Source: Methylorubrum aminovorans
Lineage (GTDB): Bacteria; Pseudomonadota; Alphaproteobacteria; Rhizobiales; Beijerinckiaceae
DNA length: 64,000 nucleotides
NCBI RefSeq assembly: GCF_022179725.1
Contig: NZ_BPRC01000004.1
Location: 207,580-271,579, forward strand
Reading direction: 5' to 3'
Shown: positions 55,184 to 64,000 of the stretch, piece after piece
Numbering within the stretch: position 1 is the first letter of the stretch
Layout: each line of letters opens with the position of its first letter
Made by a program: the position numbers and the translations under genes
Notes under the pieces: model-generated
What the model saw: the letters and a program-made list of their open reading frames with translations, nothing else
Told to the model about the DNA's origin: nothing
The model's database searches: none

Positions 55184-57031
55184 GTGAGACGCCACAGGAC
55201 GACGCTGGCCGAGCCCGCGACGACGCGCCTTGGCCGAGGGTGCGCCGCCGCCGCGCTGCTGCTGTTGCTGCCGATCAATCTGACGATCACCCTGCCGATG
55301 CTCGCCGCCGTTGCGCAGGAGACCGGCCGTCCCTCCAGCGACTGGCCGGCTTTCGGACGCGACGCCTCCAATACTCATCATTCGCCGCTGACGCAGATCG
55401 ACCGCGGCAACGTCGCCCGCCTGCGTCCCGCCTGGATCTTCCAGACCGGCGTGACCGGCTATTTCCAGGCCGAGCCGGTGGTGGTGGAGGGCGTGATGTA
55501 CGTCTCGACCACGGGCAACCACGTGGCGGCGCTGGAGGCCAAGTCCGGAAAGGTGCTGTGGACCTACACCCACAAGGCGCGCACGGAGAAGATCTTCGGG
55601 CCGCCCTCGAACAGAGGGGTCGCCGTGTCCGGCGGCCTGGTCTTCGAGGCGACCATGGACGGACGCGTCATCGCCCTCGACGCGACGACCGGCCGGCTGG
55701 TCTGGGACCGCGAGGCGGTGCGCCCGGAGGAGGGCGAGACCGAGACCGCCTCGGCGCTCGCCGCGAGCTTGGGCGAGAAGCCGGTCCAGGGATCGAGTCG
55801 CCTCGGCTTCAAGATGCCGCCGCTGGTGGCCGAAGGACTCGTCATCGTTGGGGTGACGGGCGCCGGCTACGGCCTCCATGTCGAGGATGAGCGGGGTGGT
55901 CTCGACGGCGGCGCCGTGGTCGGGATCGAGGGCGGCTACGGCCGGCGCGGCTGGCTCGCTGCCTACGACGCGAAGACCGGCGAGGAGCGCTGGCGCTGGT
56001 ACGTCACCAAGGCCGACGGCTGGGAGGGCGAATTCGCCGAAAAGACCCCGGATGGCATCCCGCTCAACCGCGACATCGCCGCGGAAAAGGACGCGGCACC
56101 CCGGCACGCGGACGCCTGGAAGGTCGGCGGCGGCTCGCTCTGGATGACGCCGGCCTACGACGCCGATCTCGGGCTGATCTATCTCGGCACCGGCAACCCG
56201 GCGCCGCAGAATTTCGGCCTGACGCGCCCTGGCGACAATCTCTACACCATGAGCCTCGTGGCGCTCGACGCGCGGACCGGGCAGCTCCGCTGGCATTTCC
56301 AGCAGGTGCCGCACGAGCAGTGGGGCTACGACGTGGCGAGCCCGCCCTTCCTGCTCGACTACCCCACCGAGCAGGGTCCGGTGAAGGCGGTGGCGCAGGC
56401 GAGCAAGCTCGGCTGGATCTACGTCCACGACCGCACGGACGGCCGGCTCCTCGGCAAATCCGCCCCGCTCATCACACACAAGAACCTGTTCGTGCCGCCG
56501 AGCCCGGAGGGCACGGTGGTCAGCCCCGGCCCCCTCGGGGCGGTCTCCTGGCATCCGGTGGCCTACGACACGAGAAGCGGGCTGGCCTTCGCCCAGGTGC
56601 GGCACGGGGCGGCGACCTACACGGTGAAGACGGCGCCGGCCGCCGGCGGACGCGGCGCGATCCGCTACACCGAGACGGGCGAGGCGAAGGGCGAACCGGC
56701 CTTCTCGACGCTGACGGCGGTCGACCTCGCCCGCGGCGGTGCAGTGGCGTGGTCGCGCAAAGCCGGAAGCCGGCTCTCCGGCGGCACGCTCGCCACCGCG
56801 GGCGGCCTCGTCTTCTCGGGCGAGGAGGACGGGCATCTCGATGCCCACGACGCCAAGACCGGCGAAATCCTCTGGCGCTTCCAGTGCGGGGCGGGGATCG
56901 GCGGGCCGCCGGTCACCTACACGGTCGAGGGCCGCCAATACGTGGCGGTCGCCGCGGGCGGCGCCTCCTTCACCAAGGCGTCCGGCTTCGGCACCGGCGA
57001 CGCGCTCGTGGTGTTCGCGCTTCCCGATTGA
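55184..57031 (+). CDS. PQQ-dependent dehydrogenase-like quinoprotein
   Basis: 615 residues: an export signal (about 10-45), then an eight-bladed beta-propeller with tryptophan-docking repeats such as ALEAKSGKVLWTYTH, AYDAKTGEERWRWYV and ALDARTGQLRWHFQ. In methanol-dehydrogenase-type enzymes the catalytic Asp lies in EWDYAG or EWDYDG; here the segment is HEQWGYDVAS, with Gly381 at that place and Asp383 at the place of the lanthanide-binding Asp. It starts at GTG 55184 after GGGAGGA. The substrate (alcohol, aldehyde or sugar) and activity are open. Confidence 0.88.
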   Translation: MRRHRTTLAEPATTRLGRGCAAAALLLLLPINLTITLPMLAAVAQETGRPSSDWPAFGRDASNTHHSPLTQIDRGNVARLRPAWIFQTGVTGYFQAEPVVVEGVMYVSTTGNHVAALEAKSGKVLWTYTHKARTEKIFGPPSNRGVAVSGGLVFEATMDGRVIALDATTGRLVWDREAVRPEEGETETASALAASLGEKPVQGSSRLGFKMPPLVAEGLVIVGVTGAGYGLHVEDERGGLDGGAVVGIEGGYGRRGWLAAYDAKTGEERWRWYVTKADGWEGEFAEKTPDGIPLNRDIAAEKDAAPRHADAWKVGGGSLWMTPAYDADLGLIYLGTGNPAPQNFGLTRPGDNLYTMSLVALDARTGQLRWHFQQVPHEQWGYDVASPPFLLDYPTEQGPVKAVAQASKLGWIYVHDRTDGRLLGKSAPLITHKNLFVPPSPEGTVVSPGPLGAVSWHPVAYDTRSGLAFAQVRHGAATYTVKTAPAAGGRGAIRYTETGEAKGEPAFSTLTAVDLARGGAVAWSRKAGSRLSGGTLATAGGLVFSGEEDGHLDAHDAKTGEILWRFQCGAGIGGPPVTYTVEGRQYVAVAAGGASFTKASGFGTGDALVVFALPD

Positions 57032-57052
57032 TCCGGGCCGCGGGCACCCGCC

Positions 57053-57568
57053 TCACTCGGCCGAATCGGCGTCCTCGTCCCGGTCGGCCGGCTCCTGCCG
57101 GTCGGCCTCCTCCGGCGCCTCGTCGGAGGCGACGGGCGTTCCGGCTGAGTAGAAGTCGCCCCGGCGCAGGGCCTCGCCGCTATTGGCCATGACGCTGAGA
57201 TAGGTGTTGAGAGTGTTGGGCGCGACGTCGGGCAGGCGCCGCGCGATCTCGGCATGCGACAGGCCCTGCGGCCCGGCGCCTTCCAGAAGGGCCTTCAGCC
57301 GACCCTTGGCCGAGTTGGCCCGCGGTCCGCGGCTACCGCGGCCACCGCCGCGTCCCGGACGCACTTCGGCGGAGAACGTCGCGGCGACCGAACCCGCGCC
57401 GCCCAAAGCGTCCTCGAGGGGCGCACCTTCCACGATCGCCGCGAGCGACTTCTCCGCCACGCGGAGCTTCGTCAATTCAGCGGAGACGCGCTCGTACTCG
57501 GCCTGGAGATGGGCCATCCGCTGCCGGACATCGGCCAGAGCCTTGGCCAGTGTATCGCCTTCGGACAT
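57053..57568 (-). CDS. Coiled-coil protein with winged-helix-like domain
   Basis: 171 residues: an N-terminal coiled coil (LADVRQRMAHLQAEYERVSA, through about 45), an Arg/Gly linker (RPGRGGGRGSRGPRANS) and an HTH-like domain (GPQGLSHAEIARRLPDVAPN, TLNTYLSVMANSGEALRRGD) with an acidic tail. It is probably a DNA-binding protein; the target is unknown. It converges with the PQQ dehydrogenase gene. Confidence 0.7.
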   Translation of the reverse strand: MSEGDTLAKALADVRQRMAHLQAEYERVSAELTKLRVAEKSLAAIVEGAPLEDALGGAGSVAATFSAEVRPGRGGGRGSRGPRANSAKGRLKALLEGAGPQGLSHAEIARRLPDVAPNTLNTYLSVMANSGEALRRGDFYSAGTPVASDEAPEEADRQEPADRDEDADSAE

Positions 57569-58070
57569 GATCGAGTTAAACCCTCACGGGACGCAGTAAG
57601 GCCTACAGCCATAGCCGGAGGTCGCCGTCAACCGAGGGGTCGTGGGCGTCCGTAACTGCGGCGTCTCGGCCTGCGGGGACCGCCTCGACCGACCTCAGCC
57701 CTGGGCGGCGCGGACCGGCGGCGGCAGAAGCTTGCCGGATTGGTATTCCAGTGGATGCGGCTTCGGAGGCGGCGCGTTCGGATCAGGCCGCCTTTCATCT
57801 GCGGATTGCCCGCCTCTGTCCAGTCGCGAGGGCCGGCTGTGCAGGGCGATCGGGCGCCAGCGGGTGGTGGCGCGATTGATCGCTCGAAGGCGAGGCCGAC
57901 TTTTCCGCCCGGGTCTTACGACTGTTCCCGATCCATGCTGCCGTAGCCGGCGGATTACGATCATCGCGCCGCTTGTGGGCATCGTCAGCAATCCGGGTAG
58001 ACCTCGCAAACAAAACCGGGCAAAAGTGGCAAATCGCGCTGGAGAACGCGAGGGCTGAGGAGACGGTGTG
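57569..58070. other. Non-coding gap upstream of the RND genes
   Basis: About 500 bases. A minus-strand open frame ends at 57695 with PPPKPHPLEYQSGKLLPPP, which looks protein-like, but no convincing start or homology is seen further upstream. The promoter of the RND operon should lie near 57960-58060. Confidence 0.4.
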
Positions 58071-59174
58071 ATGCGGCGGGTCGTCCTGCCCGTGGGGCTG
58101 GCGCTCGGCGTGGGTGCGCTCGGCGCGCTCGTGCTGACGGAAGCCGGATCCGGCCTGCGCGTCAGCGCCGGCCCTGTTTTTTCCGATCTGCGTGATCGGC
58201 TGTCCAGCGCAATGACGGCCACGGCACTCCACGCGCCGGCTCAGAACACGCCACCGGTGCGAGTCGCGGTCGAGGGCGGCCGCGCCGTCGTGCGGCTGAG
58301 CGACGAGGAGCAGAACCGGATCGGTGTCGAGACGGCGCGGCAGAAGCGGATGGTCCACCGCATCGAGGTGCAGGCCTTCGGCTCGGTCCTCGACCTCGCG
58401 CGCGTCACCGAACTCACTAACAGCTATGCCAGCGCCAAGGCGCAATTGCAGACCGCGGAGGCCAAGGCGGAGGTCTCGCGGGCGGCCTATGCGCGGGCGC
58501 GCAATCTCGGACAATACGCGACGAAGGTCCAGCTCGAGACCACCGAGGGCAGCTTCCGCACCGACGAGGCGGCACTCGCCGCGGCGCAATCGCAGGTCCG
58601 GACGCTGGCGGCCACCGCGCAGCAGGAATGGGGTACGGTGATCGGGCGCGCCATCATCGAGCGCTCGCCCGCCATTACCCGGCTGATCGAGCGCGCCGAC
58701 TTCCTCGTGCAGGTGACCCTCCCGCCGGGCGAGACGCTGAAGGCGCCGCCGGCCATCGCCCATGCCGAAGTGCCGCCGCAGAGCGCGCGCGTGGCACTGC
58801 GTTATGTCTCGCCCGCGACCCGCACCGACCAGCGCATCCAGGGCGTCAGCTACTTCTACACCGTGGCCGGCGACAGCGGACTTCTGCCGGGCATGAGCAC
58901 CCTGGCCTTCCTGACCTCGGAGCGCGAGACGAGCGGCATCGCCGTGCCCGAGAGCGCGGTGGTGCACTGGCAGGGCAGCGCCTGGATCTACCGCAGCGTC
59001 GGCGACGACGCCTTTGCCCGTCATCCGCTGAAACCCGACGCGCCGATCTCGGCCGATGCCTACGTCGTGGACGATCTCGGGCCGGAGGCGGAGATCGTGG
59101 TGACCGGGCCGCAGGCCGTCCTCTCCGAGGAGCTGCGAGGGCAGATCCAGGCTTCCGACGCGGACGACGACTGA
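58071..59174 (+). CDS. RND efflux periplasmic adaptor (HlyD/CusB family)
   Basis: About 367 residues. One N-terminal membrane segment (VVLPVGLALGVGALGALVLT), then the alpha-hairpin of membrane-fusion proteins (LTNSYASAKAQLQTAEAKAE, VSRAAYARARNLGQYATKVQ) and a beta-barrel (SGIAVPESAVVHWQGSAWIY). It links the inner-membrane pump to an outer-membrane channel. It lies 2 bases before the pump gene. GTG 58068 is an equally good start. No outer-membrane factor is adjacent. Confidence 0.9.
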   Translation: MRRVVLPVGLALGVGALGALVLTEAGSGLRVSAGPVFSDLRDRLSSAMTATALHAPAQNTPPVRVAVEGGRAVVRLSDEEQNRIGVETARQKRMVHRIEVQAFGSVLDLARVTELTNSYASAKAQLQTAEAKAEVSRAAYARARNLGQYATKVQLETTEGSFRTDEAALAAAQSQVRTLAATAQQEWGTVIGRAIIERSPAITRLIERADFLVQVTLPPGETLKAPPAIAHAEVPPQSARVALRYVSPATRTDQRIQGVSYFYTVAGDSGLLPGMSTLAFLTSERETSGIAVPESAVVHWQGSAWIYRSVGDDAFARHPLKPDAPISADAYVVDDLGPEAEIVVTGPQAVLSEELRGQIQASDADDD

Positions 59175-59176
59175 GC

Positions 59177-62100
59177 ATGCTCGACCATCCGCCCGCGCGC
59201 CGGCCGATGCGGGACGAGGCGCCGCCGCCTCCGGCCCCGGCGCCGGCCGGCCTTCAATCTGCCCTGGTCGCCTTCGCCGTGCGCCGGCCCGGCATCGTTC
59301 TGGCGCTGGTCCTGGCCTTCGCCATCTACGGCGTCGTGGCGCTCGGTTCGGCCAAGTACGACGTCTTCCCGGAATTCGCGCCCCCCACGGTGACGGTGCA
59401 GACCGAGGCGCCCGGCCTCAACCCCGAACAGGTCGAGGTGCTGGTGACGCAGGCGCTGGAGGTCGCGATCAGCGGCCTGCCGGGGCTGGCGACGATGCGC
59501 TCGAACTCGATCCAGGGCCTCTCGGTCATCACCGCCACCTTCGCCTCGGGCAGCGACATCTACCGCGCGCGCCAGCTCGTGAACGAGCGTCTGGCCGCGG
59601 TGACGGCGCGGCTGCCGCAGGGCGTGCTGCCCCCGACCATGACGGCGCTGACCTCGTCGACGAGTTCGGTTCTCCTCATCGGCCTGACCTCTTCGACGCA
59701 GTCGCTGATGGACCTGCGCACGGTGGCCGATTGGCGCCTGCGCCTGCGCCTGCTCGCGGCCCCCGGCGTCGGCGAGGTGCTGGTCTATGGCGGCGACCTC
59801 CGCTCGATCCGTATCCAGGTCCGGCCGCAGGATCTGGTGCGCTTCCGGATCGGCCTGAACGACGTGCTCTCCGCCGGCCGCAAGGCGACCGGCGTGCGCG
59901 GGGCGGGCTTCGTCGATACGGTCAACCAGCGCATCACCCTGCAGACCGAGGGGCAGTCGCTGACCCCGGAGGCGGTGGCGCGCACCGTGCTCATCAACGA
60001 GGGCGGGGCGAGCGTGGTGCTCGGCGATGTCGCCGACGTCGTGGCCGGGCCGGAGCCGGCGATCAGCGCGGCCCTGGTCGACGGGAAACCCGGCGTGCTG
60101 CTGATGGTCGGCGCGCAGTACGGCGCCAACACCCTCGATGTGACGGCCGGCGTCGAGGCGGCGCTGGCCGAGATGCGCCCCGGCCTGGAGCGCGACGGCA
60201 TCTCCTTACGCACCGACCTGTTCCGCCCGGCGAACTTCGTGACGCAGGCCACGAACAACGTGGTCCAGGCGCTCGCGCTCGGCGGAATCCTCGTCGTCGT
60301 GGTGCTGTTCGTCTTCCTCGCCGACTGGCGCACGGCGCTGATCAGCGCCACCGCGATCCCGCTCTCGCTGATCGGCGCGGTGCTGACCCTCGGCGCCTTC
60401 GGGCAGAGCCTCAACACCATGACGCTCGGCGGGCTCGCCATCGCCATCGGCGAGGTGGTGGACGATGCGGTGATCGGCGTCGAGAACGTGATGCGCCGCC
60501 TGCGCGAGAACCGTCGCGCCGCCGTGCCCGCATCCGGCGCGCGGGTGGTGCTCGACGCGATCCTGGAGGTGCGCGTCTCGGTCGCCTATGCCACCGTCGC
60601 GGTGCTGCTCGTCTTCCTGCCGGTGCTGGCGCTGACCGGCGTGCCCGGCCGTCTGTTCGCGCCCCTGGCGCTGGCCTACATCCTCGCCGTGCTGACTTCA
60701 CTCGCCGTGGCGCTGACGGTGACGCCCGCCCTGGCCCGGCTGCTGCTCGCCGGGCGCACCGACCTCCCCGCCCGCGAGCCGCCGGTGAGCCGCTGGGTGC
60801 GGAGCCGCTACGTCCGCGGGCTCGCCTGGCTCAACCGTCACCCGCGCCTGGTCATGGCCGGCAGCCTCGCCCTGACGCTGGCGGCGGCCCTGCCGGTTCC
60901 GTTCTTCGGCGGCGTGTTCCTGCCCGACCTCAAGGAAGGGCACCTCATCCTGCACATGGCCTCGGCCCCCGGCACCTCGCTGCAGGAGACGCTCCGGCTC
61001 GGCGAGCGCCTCGCGGCAGGGCTCAAAGCGGTGCCCGGCGTGCGCGCGGTGGCCCAGCAGGTCGGGCGCGCCGAGGCCGGCTACGATCTCGGCGGCACGC
61101 ATGACAGCGAGATCCATATCGATCTCGAGCCCGGCCTCGGCGGCGAGGCGCAGGAACGGGCGGAGGCCGGCATTCGCGCACTGATGGCAGCGACCCCCGG
61201 CGCGAGCTTCTCACTCAAGACCTTCCTGACCGAGCGCATCGAGGAGGTCGTCTCGGGCTTCACCGCGCCGGTCGTAATCAGCGTCACCGGCTCGAATCTC
61301 GACCGGATCGAGGCCACCGCCCGCGATGTCGCGCGCGAACTCGCCGAGGTGCGCGGCGCGGCCGACGTCCAGCTCAAGTCGCCGCCGGGCCTGCCGCAGG
61401 TCAATGTGAGCCTGCGCCCAACCGATCTGCGCCACTGGGGCCTCGACGCGATCGAGGTGCTGGAGATCGTGCGCACCGCCTATCAAGGCGATATCGTCGG
61501 CCAGGCCTACGAGGGCAACGCCGTGTTCAACGTCGTCGTCGTGCTCGAACCGGCCGCGCGCACGCGGCTGACGACGCTCGGCAACCTGCCTCTCCGCACG
61601 CCGAGCGGCAGCTACATCCGGTTGGCACAGGTGGCGGACATCTACGAGACCGCCGGCCGCTACGCCGTCGGCCATATCGGCGCGCAGCGGGTGCGCGTGG
61701 TGACCGCGAATGTGGAGGGACGCGACGTCGCCTCCTTCACAGAGGCCGCCAAGCGCAAGATCGCTCGTGAGGTGGCACAGCCCTCGGGCGTCGATATCGG
61801 CTTCGGCGGCGCGGCCGAGACGCAGGCGAAGGCGCGGCGCGAACTCGCCCTCTACGCGGGGCTGGCCGGTCTCGGGATCGTGCTGCTGCTCCTCGTCGTC
61901 ACGGGCTCGCTGACCAACCTCGCCCTCGTTCTTGTCAACCTGCCCTTCGCCTTCGTCGGCGGCGTGCTGGCGGTGGCGCTCAGCGGCGCGGTGATCTCGC
62001 TGGGCTCGATCGTCGGCTTCGTGACGCTGTTCGGCATCTCGCTGCGCAACACCATCATGATGATCGCGCATTACGAGCACATGGTGCTGCTGGAAGGGCG

Positions 62101-62353
62101 CCCCTGGAACGAGGCGGCCGCGATCGAGGGAGCGGCCGACCGGCTGGTGCCGATCCTGATGACATCGCTCGTCACCGGTCTCGGCCTCCTGCCGCTGGCG
62201 CTCGGTGCGGGCGAGCCCGGCCGCGAGATCGAGGGGCCGATGGCCCTCGTCATCCTCGGCGGCCTCGCCACCTCGACGGTACTCAACCTTGCCGTGCTGC
62301 CGATGCTGGCCCTGCGCTTCGCCCGGTTCAAGCCCGCGGACGCGACGCTGTGA
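59177..62353 (+). CDS. Heavy-metal-type RND efflux transporter (CusA/CzcA family)
   Basis: 1058 residues with 12 membrane helices and two large periplasmic loops. The N-terminus YDVFPEFAPPTVTVQTEAPG and the TM4 segment GLAIAIGEVVDDAVIGVENV (Asp-Asp proton path) are typical of CusA/CzcA pumps, which export Cu, Ag, Zn, Co or Ni using the proton gradient. The metal cannot be read from the sequence. Start ATG 59177; the frame upstream lies over the adaptor gene. Confidence 0.93.
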   Translation: MLDHPPARRPMRDEAPPPPAPAPAGLQSALVAFAVRRPGIVLALVLAFAIYGVVALGSAKYDVFPEFAPPTVTVQTEAPGLNPEQVEVLVTQALEVAISGLPGLATMRSNSIQGLSVITATFASGSDIYRARQLVNERLAAVTARLPQGVLPPTMTALTSSTSSVLLIGLTSSTQSLMDLRTVADWRLRLRLLAAPGVGEVLVYGGDLRSIRIQVRPQDLVRFRIGLNDVLSAGRKATGVRGAGFVDTVNQRITLQTEGQSLTPEAVARTVLINEGGASVVLGDVADVVAGPEPAISAALVDGKPGVLLMVGAQYGANTLDVTAGVEAALAEMRPGLERDGISLRTDLFRPANFVTQATNNVVQALALGGILVVVVLFVFLADWRTALISATAIPLSLIGAVLTLGAFGQSLNTMTLGGLAIAIGEVVDDAVIGVENVMRRLRENRRAAVPASGARVVLDAILEVRVSVAYATVAVLLVFLPVLALTGVPGRLFAPLALAYILAVLTSLAVALTVTPALARLLLAGRTDLPAREPPVSRWVRSRYVRGLAWLNRHPRLVMAGSLALTLAAALPVPFFGGVFLPDLKEGHLILHMASAPGTSLQETLRLGERLAAGLKAVPGVRAVAQQVGRAEAGYDLGGTHDSEIHIDLEPGLGGEAQERAEAGIRALMAATPGASFSLKTFLTERIEEVVSGFTAPVVISVTGSNLDRIEATARDVARELAEVRGAADVQLKSPPGLPQVNVSLRPTDLRHWGLDAIEVLEIVRTAYQGDIVGQAYEGNAVFNVVVVLEPAARTRLTTLGNLPLRTPSGSYIRLAQVADIYETAGRYAVGHIGAQRVRVVTANVEGRDVASFTEAAKRKIAREVAQPSGVDIGFGGAAETQAKARRELALYAGLAGLGIVLLLLVVTGSLTNLALVLVNLPFAFVGGVLAVALSGAVISLGSIVGFVTLFGISLRNTIMMIAHYEHMVLLEGRPWNEAAAIEGAADRLVPILMTSLVTGLGLLPLALGAGEPGREIEGPMALVILGGLATSTVLNLAVLPMLALRFARFKPADATL

Positions 62354-62398
62354 TCGGCGGACCGGATGCGGGCAGTGCCCGTAGGATCGGTGCTCGTC

Positions 62399-62432
62399 AA
62401 AAAATGCCTCCGGCGCCGTGCGGCGCCGGAGG
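62399..62432 (-). terminator. Rho-independent terminator of the 62469 gene
   Basis: CCTCCGGCGCC (62407-62417) pairs perfectly with GGCGCCGGAGG (62422-62432) around GTGC. On the minus strand it is followed by CATTTTTTTG. It may also end the converging RND operon. Confidence 0.9.
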
Positions 62433-62468
62433 GTCATGCGGTACGTCGGTGTGTCTCACGAGGCCGGC

Positions 62469-62720
62469 TCAGAAGGCGGCCTGCCGGGTCCTCATCTGAT
62501 CGGCGGGGGTCGCGATCCACTGGACCGAGCCGGGAACGGCGAAGCCGCCCTGGCGGTGGACGGAGAGATCGCTGGTCGCAAGGCCCTGGGTCTGCAGGGT
62601 CAGCGCGCCGACAGTCTTGACGTTGTGGGCCGTGCCGGTCTCCTCGGCGCGGGCGGAGGCCGTCGCGAGCGCGGTGAAGGCCAGCGCGGCGGCGGTGAGC
62701 GAAAGAACAGTCTTGGACAT
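62469..62720 (-). CDS. Small exported protein
   Basis: 83 residues with a signal peptide (MSKTVLSLTAAALAFTALAT, cleaved near ARAE) and a short mature part (TVGALTLQTQGLATSDLSVH, RQGGFAVPGSVQWIATP). Function unknown. The start is ATG 62718-62720; ATG 62724-62726 is possible. It is divergent from the LysR gene, which may control it, as LysR genes often regulate the adjacent divergent gene. Confidence 0.75.
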   Translation of the reverse strand: MSKTVLSLTAAALAFTALATASARAEETGTAHNVKTVGALTLQTQGLATSDLSVHRQGGFAVPGSVQWIATPADQMRTRQAAF

Positions 62721-62817
62721 CGTCATCAGCCTCGTTTTACGGCGGCGGGCTCCCCGTCGCTTCGTGAGACTGTATGTGCTGGGTTGTAGTCCATGAATCA
62801 AATGGATCGATTTCATA

Positions 62818-63768
62818 ATGCGCATCGATCACGTGCATCTTGCTCGTCTCGACCTGAACCTGCTCGTCGCCCTCGACGCGCTGCTGACGGAACGCAGCGT
62901 GACCCGCGCGGCCGGGCGCATCGGCATCAGCCAGTCGGCGATGAGTCATGCCCTGGGACGGCTGCGCACCGCCTTCTCGGATGAGTTGCTCACGCGGGCG
63001 CCCGACGGCATGCGGCCGACGCCGCGGGCGCTCGCACTCATGGCACCGGTGCAGGCGGCGCTCGCGCAGATCCAGGCGATCACGGCGCCGCCGGATGCCT
63101 TCGATCCGGCGACCGCCGACCTCACCTTCACCCTCGGCATCCCGGACTCGACAGAGGTTCTGCTGATGCCGACCCTGATCGCGCACCTGCAGGCGGTGGC
63201 GCCGGGAGTGAAGCTTCTGCTGCACACGGTCGATCGACACCGCATCCTCGACGACCTCGATACCGGACGGGTCGATCTCGGCATCGGTGTGTTCGAGCAG
63301 GGCCAGACGCACCACAAGCGCCGCATCCTCAACAAGGAGAACTACCTCTGCATCTTCAACGCCGAGCTCGTCGGGGTGAGCGCGCCGATCTCGCTCGACG
63401 ACTACGTGCGGCTGCCCCACCTGCTGACCAGCCTCGTTGAGAGCGCCCACGGCGTCGTGGACGACGCACTGGCCAAGATCGGCCGCAAGCGCGTCATCGC
63501 GCTGACCTCACCGCGGTTCTCGGTGATGCCCTTTGTGGTGCGCCAAGCCCCGGTCATCGCCACGATGCATTCCCGGCTCGCGCGCTTCTTCGCCGAGAGC
63601 ATGGGCCTGACCGTGAGCCCGGCGCCGATCGTCCTGCCGGACGTCTCGATCTCGATGATCTGGCACGCCTCGAACGACGCCGTGCCGAGCCAGCGCTGGC
63701 TGCGGGAGACGATCGTGAAGCTGCGCCGCACCGATCGCCGACCCGACACCGACGGCTCTCAGCCCTGA
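62818..63768 (+). CDS. LysR-family transcriptional regulator
   Basis: 316 residues. The N-terminal winged HTH reads LDLNLLVALDALLTERSVTR, then AAGRIGISQSAMSHALGRLR, the classic LysR recognition helix. The effector domain (TLGIPDSTEVLLMPTLIAHL onward) is of the NodD/SyrM-like type but its ligand is unknown. The ATG 62818 is about 100 bases from the divergent small gene; the gap contains a T-rich possible LysR box (GTATGTGCTGGG, ATGAATCAAATGG). Confidence 0.92.
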   Translation: MRIDHVHLARLDLNLLVALDALLTERSVTRAAGRIGISQSAMSHALGRLRTAFSDELLTRAPDGMRPTPRALALMAPVQAALAQIQAITAPPDAFDPATADLTFTLGIPDSTEVLLMPTLIAHLQAVAPGVKLLLHTVDRHRILDDLDTGRVDLGIGVFEQGQTHHKRRILNKENYLCIFNAELVGVSAPISLDDYVRLPHLLTSLVESAHGVVDDALAKIGRKRVIALTSPRFSVMPFVVRQAPVIATMHSRLARFFAESMGLTVSPAPIVLPDVSISMIWHASNDAVPSQRWLRETIVKLRRTDRRPDTDGSQP

Positions 63769-63906
63769 AGCATCATCGAAGGGACGTCGAAGACCAGTCC
63801 TCGCTTGGTTCCTCGCGAAAGGCCGGGCGCGACCGATCACGGCACCGGGGCTCGAAGAGTGAAAAGGAATAGAGTTGGGAAGAAGGCGACTAGGTCGCGT
63901 GGACAG

Positions 63907-64000
63907 TTACCGGAGCCATAGGACGATGGCGGCGAGCGTGACGACGGCGGCGTAGTTGCGGGCGGTCTTCTCGTAGCGAGTGGCGACGCGGCGGAACTGC
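63907..64000 (-). mobile_element. IS5-type transposase, C-terminal end (partial)
   Basis: Only the last 30 codons are in the window: QFRRVATRYEKTARNYAAVV, then TLAAIVLWLR and a stop at 63907-63909. This is the familiar C-terminus of IS5-family DDE transposases. The element end should lie at about 63865-63895, where GAGTTGGGAAGAAGGCGACT resembles an IS terminal repeat, but the matching left end is outside the window. Confidence 0.85.

Noticed and set aside
57695..58222. Minus-strand gene in the gap before the RND operon
   Set aside because: The C-terminus looks plausible, but the frame overlaps the adaptor gene and has no good start or ribosome site.
58628..59176. N-terminal extension of the RND pump
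   Set aside because: It lies over the adaptor gene in another frame and has no protein character; the pump starts at 59177.

Overview
The window is G+C-rich, densely coded alphaproteobacterial DNA. Its genes point to a Methylobacterium/Methylorubrum-type methylotroph or a close relative: a quinoprotein (PQQ) dehydrogenase, a xanthine-oxidase-type molybdenum hydroxylase, a very-long-chain lipid A fatty acid operon (acpXL type), a Kdo hydroxylase, HWE-type sensor kinases and many 4-nt ATGA/GTGA gene overlaps. No plasmid, prophage or CRISPR signal is visible. The only clear mobile element is the 3' end of an IS5-type transposase at the right edge.

Layout. 1-4690 (minus strand): two tandem cyclophilins, a small TonB-C-like protein, coaD and gyrA. 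5007-7125: mobA, the apbC/mrp Fe-S carrier and a small secreted protein. 7274-9856 (plus): a PNPOx-fold protein with a textbook terminator, pncB and a ParE-type toxin-antitoxin pair. 9914-14594: an RNA-repair locus. rtcB and rsr (Ro60) lie downstream of a roughly 1.1-kb array of six or seven Y-RNA/tRNA-like ncRNA genes, with a divergent XRE regulator and pxpA on the other side. 15519-24915: AI-2E-type permease, hisN, a secreted RTX/LamG metalloprotease, a lysophospholipase-like hydrolase, an Hsp20 gene behind a ROSE-like RNA thermometer, and cupin and HTH genes. 25144-32674: Kdo hydroxylase, a second AI-2E protein and the acpXL-fabZ-fabF2-fabF1-fabG operon. 32791-43169: a large hybrid HWE kinase, an MDR oxidoreductase, DMT and Gfo/Idh/MocA proteins, and a four-gene overlapping operon. 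43339-50834: a divergent PEP carboxylase homologue, small proteins and a two-subunit molybdenum hydroxylase. 51175-64000: chemoreceptor, HisKA_2 kinase, PQQ dehydrogenase, RND metal-efflux pair, LysR regulator and the IS edge.

The most interesting part is 13.1-14.2 kb. Read on the minus strand, toward rsr and rtcB, it holds seven copies of a motif GCGGGCCG-N9/10-GGTTATC (two copies have GGTGATC and one GGTTACC). Each copy pairs with a downstream partner strand to give a lower helix, an internal loop and an upper helix, the architecture of the Ro-binding stem of Y RNAs. Helix sequences differ between copies but stay complementary. Inside the stem are tRNA-like domains (T arm, D arm, acceptor stem) whose acceptor ends are closed by short loops, so they are circularly permuted tRNA mimics. 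One copy has the Y stem where the anticodon arm should be, one is opened in the D loop, and one has almost no domain. Ro60, Y RNAs and RtcB are individually known; an array of this size and diversity deserves experimental attention.

Other points worth a look: two probable non-canonical start codons (ATA and CTG) with strong Shine-Dalgarno sequences; a PQQ dehydrogenase with Gly at the catalytic Asp position; a PEP carboxylase homologue with altered catalytic loops; a metzincin-like protease with Asp as third ligand; a ketosynthase-like partner lacking the active Cys; and a dispersed palindromic repeat with four copies.
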